Shown: one piece after another, positions 59,441 through 64,000 of the stretch | How the letters are laid out: every line of letters starts with the position of its first letter | How positions within the stretch are numbered: the first letter of the stretch is position 1 | Assembly (NCBI GenBank): GCA_934154445.1 | Contig: CAKPGC010000004.1 | Coordinates: forward strand, 33,942 to 97,941 | Origin: an uncultured Clostridia bacterium | GTDB taxonomy: Bacteria > Bacillota > Clostridia > TANB77 > CAG-508 | Direction: 5' to 3' | DNA: 64,000 bases | The notes under the pieces: model-generated | Databases searched by the model: none | What the model saw: the letters and a program-made list of their open reading frames with translations, nothing else | Told to the model about the DNA's origin: nothing | Translations under genes and position numbers: made by a program

Positions 59441-59482
59441 TAAAAAGTGAATGTTATAATTAAATGACATTCATTTTTTTAT
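59441..59482 (+). terminator. Terminator after virD4
   Basis: AAAAAGTGAATGT and ACATTCATTTTTT arms around an AT loop. Confidence 0.85.
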
Positions 59483-59590
59483 TTAGAAATTACAAACAAA
59501 AGTTTTTGCAAAAATATAATATGTTCGCTTGTTTTTTATTATTAAATGTTATATATTATGTACTGTAAAAAAACAAAATTGGAGGAAAAT

Positions 59591-60676
59591 ATGAAATTTG
59601 TACATATAGCAGATATGCATTTTGATAGTCCATTTGTAAATCTTTCAGACAAAGATGGATTGGGAGATTTGAGAAGACTAGAACAAAGAAAAGTATTAAG
59701 AAAAGTAATTGAATATATAAAAGAAAACGATATAAAATATTTATTTATATCAGGAGATTTATATGAGCATAAATACATAAAAAAATCAACAATAGAATAT
59801 ATAAATAATTTATTTAAAGAAATTCCAAAAACAAGAATATTTATATCTCCAGGAAATCATGATCCTTATGTAAAAAATTCATATTATAATAAATTTAATT
59901 GGAATGAAAATGTAAAAATATTTAAATCTAAAATAGAAAAAATAGAACTAGAAGATGCAAATATATATGGATTTGGATTTGATGAGTTTTACTGCAAAAA
60001 AAGTGGAATTGAAGATATAAAATTAGAAAATAAAAATAAATTAAATATTTTAGTAATTCATGGATCTTTAGATGGGGGAAATATTGAAGATAATGAATAT
60101 AATCCATTGTCAAAAAAAGTATTAAAAGAAAAAGAATTTGATTATGTAGCATTGGGACACATACATAAATTGGATTATAATCAAGAAATAAACCAAAATA
60201 TAGTTTATCCTGGTTCTACTATATCTTTAGGATTTGATGAATTAGGTCCACATGGAATGATAGTTGGAGAACTAGAAAAAAATAAATTGCAATTGCAATT
60301 TATACCATTAGATGATGTAGAATTTAAATTACAAGAAATTGATGTTACAGATATAAATTCAAAAGAAGAATTAATTGAAAAAATAAATGAGTTTGAATTT
60401 AATAAAAATAATTTGATAGAAATTGTTTTAGTTGGAAAAAGAAATTTTGAAATTGATAAATATGAATTATATAAATTAATTTCAAATGATAATGTAATAA
60501 AAATAAAAAATAAAACAAAAATAAATTATAATTTAGAAAAATTAGCAAATGAAACTACATTAAAAGGATTGTTTGCAAAAGATATGCTACAAAAATTAAA
60601 TGAAGAAAATTTATCTCAAGACGATAAAGAAATATTAGAAAAGGCTATAGAAATTGGATTAGAAGCATTAGAATAA
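59591..60676 (+). CDS. SbcD/YhaO-like metallophosphoesterase (DNA exonuclease subunit)
   Basis: 361 residues. Metal-binding motifs HIADMHFDSP, FISGDLYEH, SPGNHDPY, VIHGSLDG and ALGHIHK appear in the calcineurin-type order, with the family Cap-like C-terminus. It pairs with the following SMC-like ATPase, as yhaO with yhaN in Bacillus. Start at ATG 59591 (RBS GGAGG); the in-frame upstream extension lacks an RBS. Confidence 0.9.
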   Translation: MKFVHIADMHFDSPFVNLSDKDGLGDLRRLEQRKVLRKVIEYIKENDIKYLFISGDLYEHKYIKKSTIEYINNLFKEIPKTRIFISPGNHDPYVKNSYYNKFNWNENVKIFKSKIEKIELEDANIYGFGFDEFYCKKSGIEDIKLENKNKLNILVIHGSLDGGNIEDNEYNPLSKKVLKEKEFDYVALGHIHKLDYNQEINQNIVYPGSTISLGFDELGPHGMIVGELEKNKLQLQFIPLDDVEFKLQEIDVTDINSKEELIEKINEFEFNKNNLIEIVLVGKRNFEIDKYELYKLISNDNVIKIKNKTKINYNLEKLANETTLKGLFAKDMLQKLNEENLSQDDKEILEKAIEIGLEALE

Positions 60677-60709
60677 AAAATACTTTAAATAATAAAAGGA
60701 GAAGAAATT

Positions 60710-62668
60710 TTGAAAATTAATAAAATAAAAATAAATTCTTATGGTAAATTAAAAGAAAAAGAAATTAATGTAAAAGATGGAATAAATATAATTTATGGAC
60801 AAAATGAGGCAGGAAAATCTACTTTAATTAATTTTATAATAAATTCATTTTATGGGATTTCAAAAAATAAAAATGGAAAAGAAATTTCGGATTATGAGAA
60901 ATATAAACCTTGGCTTGGGGAGGATTTCTCTGGAAAAGTAGAATATGAATTGGATAGTAAAGATAAATTTGAAATATATAGAGATTTTAATAAGAAAAAT
61001 CCAAAAATATTTAATGAAAATATGGAAGATATTTCAAAAGAATTTAATATTGATAAAAACAAAGGAAATGAATTTTTTTATGAACAAACAAAAATAGACG
61101 AAGATTTATTTTTATCTACACTTGCAATTAATCAAAATGAAGTTAAACTAGAAAACCAATCACAAAATTTTTTAATTCAAAAAATTGCAAACTTAGCACA
61201 AACGGGTGATGACAGTAAATCATTTAAGAAGGTAATTGATAGAATAAATAAAAGGCAATTAGATGAAGTTGGGACTGAAAGATCTAGGGAAAAGCCAATT
61301 AATATAATCTCTAAAAAATTAGAAAAATTATTGCAAGAAAAAGAGGATTTAGAAAAATATAAAGATTTTAAATATGAATTTGAAGAAGAACAAAATAATT
61401 TAAATAATGATATTGTAAAGTTAGAATATGAAAATAATTTTTTAAGAGAAATTAAATTATTAAATGAAGATGAAAAAATAGAAGAAGAAAAAATAAAAAT
61501 AAAAGAAAATATTAAAAATGAAAATTTAGAAAAAATAAATTTATTAAATAATAAAATAAATGAAATAAAAAATAATAATAAAAATATTTTTGAAAAATAT
61601 TCTCAAAAAAATTTAAAAAATAAAAGAATAAAAAATAAGTTAAATAATAAAAAAATAAAAATATTAAATATAATATTTTTTATATTAATTTTAATAAATA
61701 TATTACAGTTTGTTTTTATAAAAAACAATAATTTTAAATATATTTTTGTTCTTACAGTGCCAGCGTTTTTAATTTTCTATTTATTTTTTGTAAAATATCA
61801 AAATAAAAAAATAAAAAATCAAGAAAAAATTGATAAAAATAATTATGAAAAAATAAATCTAGAATTAATTAATGTAGAAAATGAGAAAAAAATAATAGAA
61901 AATAATATAAATAATTTGAGTGAAGAAATAAATAAATTAAAAAATAATTATAATTTAAAAATAAATCTAGAAAAAGAAAAAATAAAAAATAAATATTTAA
62001 ATAAAATAGAAAAAAATCAAATTAATTATTTAATTAATTTGGAAAATGTAAATTTTGAAATTGAAAAAATTCAAAAAGAGATAAATGAAAAAAAATTAAA
62101 ATTACATACATTAGATTTGGATAAAAAAAATATAGAACCTAATTTAGATAATTTGTCAAAAATAGAAGAAGAATTGGTTAACAATAATAATAAAATGTTA
62201 ACCTTGAAAAATTTGAATTTAAGTTTTAATTTGGCAAAAGAGGTTTTAAGCGAAAATTATGCCAAGATGAAAAATTCAATAACCCCTAAGTTTACAGAGA
62301 ATCTTTCTAATAATATTTCTAAAATAACAGGAGAGAAATATGATAAAGTAATGTTTAATGAGGAAGAAGGTTTGATCGTTGAATTGGAAAATGGGGATTA
62401 TGTTCCAGCAAGTAGATTGAGTGTAGGAACTATTGATCAATTATATTTATCATTAAGACTTTCGATGATAAACGAATTATCTAATGAAAAAATACCTGTT
62501 TTATTGGATGAAACTTTTGCGTTTTATGATGATGAAAGATTAAAAAATATATTATTATATTTAAATAATGAATTTTCAGATAGACAAATTATTATTTTCA
62601 CTTGTACAGATAGAGAAAAAAATATTTTAGAAAATTCTAATATTGAGTATAATTATATAAAATTATAG
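60710..62668 (+). CDS. YhaN/SbcC-like AAA ATPase with central membrane segment
   Basis: 652 residues. N-terminal Walker A YGQNEAGKSTLINF (about 29-42), long Lys/Asn/Glu-rich coiled coil interrupted by two hydrophobic stretches (about 320-362), and a C-terminal ABC signature SRLSVGTIDQLYLSLRL with Walker B PVLLDETFAFYD. This is the YhaN plan: an SMC/Rad50-type ATPase anchored at the membrane. The start is TTG with RBS AAAGGAG. Terminator follows. Confidence 0.88.
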   Translation: MKINKIKINSYGKLKEKEINVKDGINIIYGQNEAGKSTLINFIINSFYGISKNKNGKEISDYEKYKPWLGEDFSGKVEYELDSKDKFEIYRDFNKKNPKIFNENMEDISKEFNIDKNKGNEFFYEQTKIDEDLFLSTLAINQNEVKLENQSQNFLIQKIANLAQTGDDSKSFKKVIDRINKRQLDEVGTERSREKPINIISKKLEKLLQEKEDLEKYKDFKYEFEEEQNNLNNDIVKLEYENNFLREIKLLNEDEKIEEEKIKIKENIKNENLEKINLLNNKINEIKNNNKNIFEKYSQKNLKNKRIKNKLNNKKIKILNIIFFILILINILQFVFIKNNNFKYIFVLTVPAFLIFYLFFVKYQNKKIKNQEKIDKNNYEKINLELINVENEKKIIENNINNLSEEINKLKNNYNLKINLEKEKIKNKYLNKIEKNQINYLINLENVNFEIEKIQKEINEKKLKLHTLDLDKKNIEPNLDNLSKIEEELVNNNNKMLTLKNLNLSFNLAKEVLSENYAKMKNSITPKFTENLSNNISKITGEKYDKVMFNEEEGLIVELENGDYVPASRLSVGTIDQLYLSLRLSMINELSNEKIPVLLDETFAFYDDERLKNILLYLNNEFSDRQIIIFTCTDREKNILENSNIEYNYIKL

Positions 62669-62693
62669 AAAAAGCCTTTTTAGGCTTTTTTAA
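62669..62693 (+). terminator. Terminator after yhaN-like gene
   Basis: AAAAAGCC and GGCTTTTTTAAC arms around TTTTTA. Confidence 0.85.
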
Positions 62694-62810
62694 CTTGTAA
62701 ATATAATAAGATTGTAGTATAATACCAAAAGGATATAAAATTGGCAAACAAAATTTGAAAAATTTTGGATGACGATGAACGGAGCAAAGCATAGTGAAAG
62801 GAGAATGTTT

Positions 62811-63872
62811 ATGTTTGAAAAATTAGAAGCAGTAGAAAAGAGATATGAAGAATTAACAAAAATGATTAGTGACCCAGAAGTAATATCTAATCAATTAGAA
62901 TGGCAAAAACTTATGAAAGAACATGCAAGTATAGAAGATATAGTATTAAAATTTAGAGAATATAAAAAGGCAAAAAATGCAATGGATGAAGCCAAAGAAA
63001 TGATGGAAGATAAAGAGCTTAAGGAATTGGCTGAAATGGAATATTATGATAATAAAGAAAAATTACCCAAATTAGAAGAAGAATTAAAATTTTTATTAAT
63101 TCCTAAAGATCCAGATGATGATAAAAATATTATTTGTGAAATTAGAGCTGGAGCTGGTGGAGAGGAAGCTGCACTGTTTGCTGGAACATTATTTAGAATG
63201 TATACAATGTATGCCGAGAGAAAACATTGGAAAGTTGAAGTTTTAAATGAAAATGAAACAGGACTTGGTGGTTACAAAGAAATAACATTTATGGTTACTG
63301 GAAAAGGTGTATATAGTAGATTAAAATTTGAAAGTGGAGTACACAGAGTACAAAGAGTGCCTGATACAGAAAGTAGTGGTAGAATTCATACATCAACAGC
63401 TACAGTAGCAGTACTTCCTGTTGTTGAAGATGTTGAAATAGAAATAAATCCTTCAGATATTAAAATGGAAGTTTTTCGTTCATCAGGAGCTGGTGGACAA
63501 CATATAAATAAAACATCATCAGCAGTAAGACTTATACATGAACCAACAGGAATTGTTGTTGAATGTCAAACAGAAAGATCTCAATTCCAAAACAGAGATA
63601 ATGCTATGAGAATGCTTAGAACTAAATTGTATGAAATGGAAAAACAAAAACAAGATAGTGAAATTTCTAATGCAAGAAAATCTCAAGTTGGTTCTGGTGA
63701 TAGAAGTGAGAAAATAAGAACTTATAATTATCCTCAAGGAAGAATTACAGACCATAGAATTGGTATGAGTATTTATCAAATGGAAAATTTCTTGAATGGT
63801 GACATTGATGAAATGATTGATAATTTAATTGCGGCTGATAGAGCTGAAAGATTAAAAGGTGATGAAGAATAA
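62811..63872 (+). CDS. prfA: Peptide chain release factor 1
   Basis: 353 residues. The GGQ loop (228-230) in [17 protein letters not shown] triggers peptide release; the N-terminal helical domain and codon-recognition region are intact. Start at 62811 (RBS AAAGGAG at seven bases). RF1 reads UAA and UAG. One CGT arginine codon lies at 63477, directly before the GGQ region. Confidence 0.96.
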   Translation: MFEKLEAVEKRYEELTKMISDPEVISNQLEWQKLMKEHASIEDIVLKFREYKKAKNAMDEAKEMMEDKELKELAEMEYYDNKEKLPKLEEELKFLLIPKDPDDDKNIICEIRAGAGGEEAALFAGTLFRMYTMYAERKHWKVEVLNENETGLGGYKEITFMVTGKGVYSRLKFESGVHRVQRVPDTESSGRIHTSTATVAVLPVVEDVEIEINPSDIKMEVFRSSGAGGQHINKTSSAVRLIHEPTGIVVECQTERSQFQNRDNAMRMLRTKLYEMEKQKQDSEISNARKSQVGSGDRSEKIRTYNYPQGRITDHRIGMSIYQMENFLNGDIDEMIDNLIAADRAERLKGDEE

Positions 63873-63930
63873 AATAAAATAGCTAATATATTTTGTATAA
63901 TGATGTACAAAATGTATTGGCTATTTTTTA
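63872..63930 (+). terminator. Terminator after prfA
   Basis: A long stem, AAAATAGCTAATATATTTTG pairing with CAAAATGTATTGGCTATTTT, ends in a T run. Confidence 0.85.
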
Positions 63931-63970
63931 TTCGCTTTAGCGTGTTGAGCCACAAAGCGAAACAAAAAAC

Positions 63971-63989
63971 CGCCAGCTATGCTGGTGTT
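63971..63989. repeat. GC-richer palindrome at window end
   Basis: CCAGC TAT GCTGG within CCGCCAGCTATGCTGGTG, unusually GC-rich for this genome. Possibly the edge of a mobile or repeated element beyond the window. Confidence 0.35.
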
Positions 63990-64000
63990 GTTTTAAAGAC

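Overview
The window comes from a very AT-rich, endospore-forming, strictly anaerobic Bacillota, most likely an uncultured member of Clostridia. It carries spmA/spmB, spoIIR, a GerM-domain protein, sleB-ypeB and an alpha/beta SASP gene, a fused 2-hydroxyacyl-CoA dehydratase-type activase, the order SRP RNA-dnaX-ybaB-recR, and Gram-positive surface proteins. A closer lineage cannot be read safely from the sequence.

Layout. 1-15.8 kb: a type IV secretion/conjugation-like operon with the VirB4 C-terminus, three VirB6-like membrane proteins (one fused to an NlpC/P60 hydrolase), a 1662-residue membrane protein ending in a phage-tail-lysozyme-like domain, and anchored accessory proteins. 15.8-24.6 kb: a membrane J-domain protein, a patatin, a giant CoA-dehydratase activase, a GerM protein, trmN6-like and rsmI. 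24.6-34.6 kb: AbrB-type regulator, spmA-spmB, rlmH, walJ, murA, spoIIR, an unknown gene, a UDP-sugar pyrophosphorylase, phosphoglucomutase, ttcA. 34.9-43.7 kb: a giant surface adhesin. 43.8-49 kb: tRNA-Arg(CCU), SRP RNA, dnaX, ybaB, recR, a glycolipid glycosyltransferase. 49-56.6 kb: sleB-ypeB, a VanW protein, SASP, murF, ddl, a DnaJ-like protein. 56.6-59.4 kb: a second T4SS-related operon with the VirD4-like coupling ATPase. 59.6-64 kb: a YhaO/YhaN nuclease-ATPase pair and prfA.

Main discovery. Four genes (spmA, a diacylglycerol glycosyltransferase, the giant adhesin and virD4) are each broken into two reading frames. In all four the break lies exactly at a CGG codon, and skipping the C (CGGN read as GGN, +1 shift) restores one conserved protein with the expected length. 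I scanned every gene called here by eye for in-frame CGG and found no others, although CGT and CGA are used as ordinary arginine codons. The simplest reading is that CGG is not a functional sense codon in this organism and that ribosomes shift +1 there, or read CGGN as a four-base codon. The repaired sites include the P-loop of VirD4 and the conserved core of SpmA. Assembly error is the main alternative and must be excluded on raw reads.

Other notable structure: a family of five short intergenic palindromes, three of them directly upstream of ribosome binding sites; a chromosomal T4SS split into two loci among housekeeping genes with no relaxase in view; and three 11-bp direct repeats abutting a promoter.
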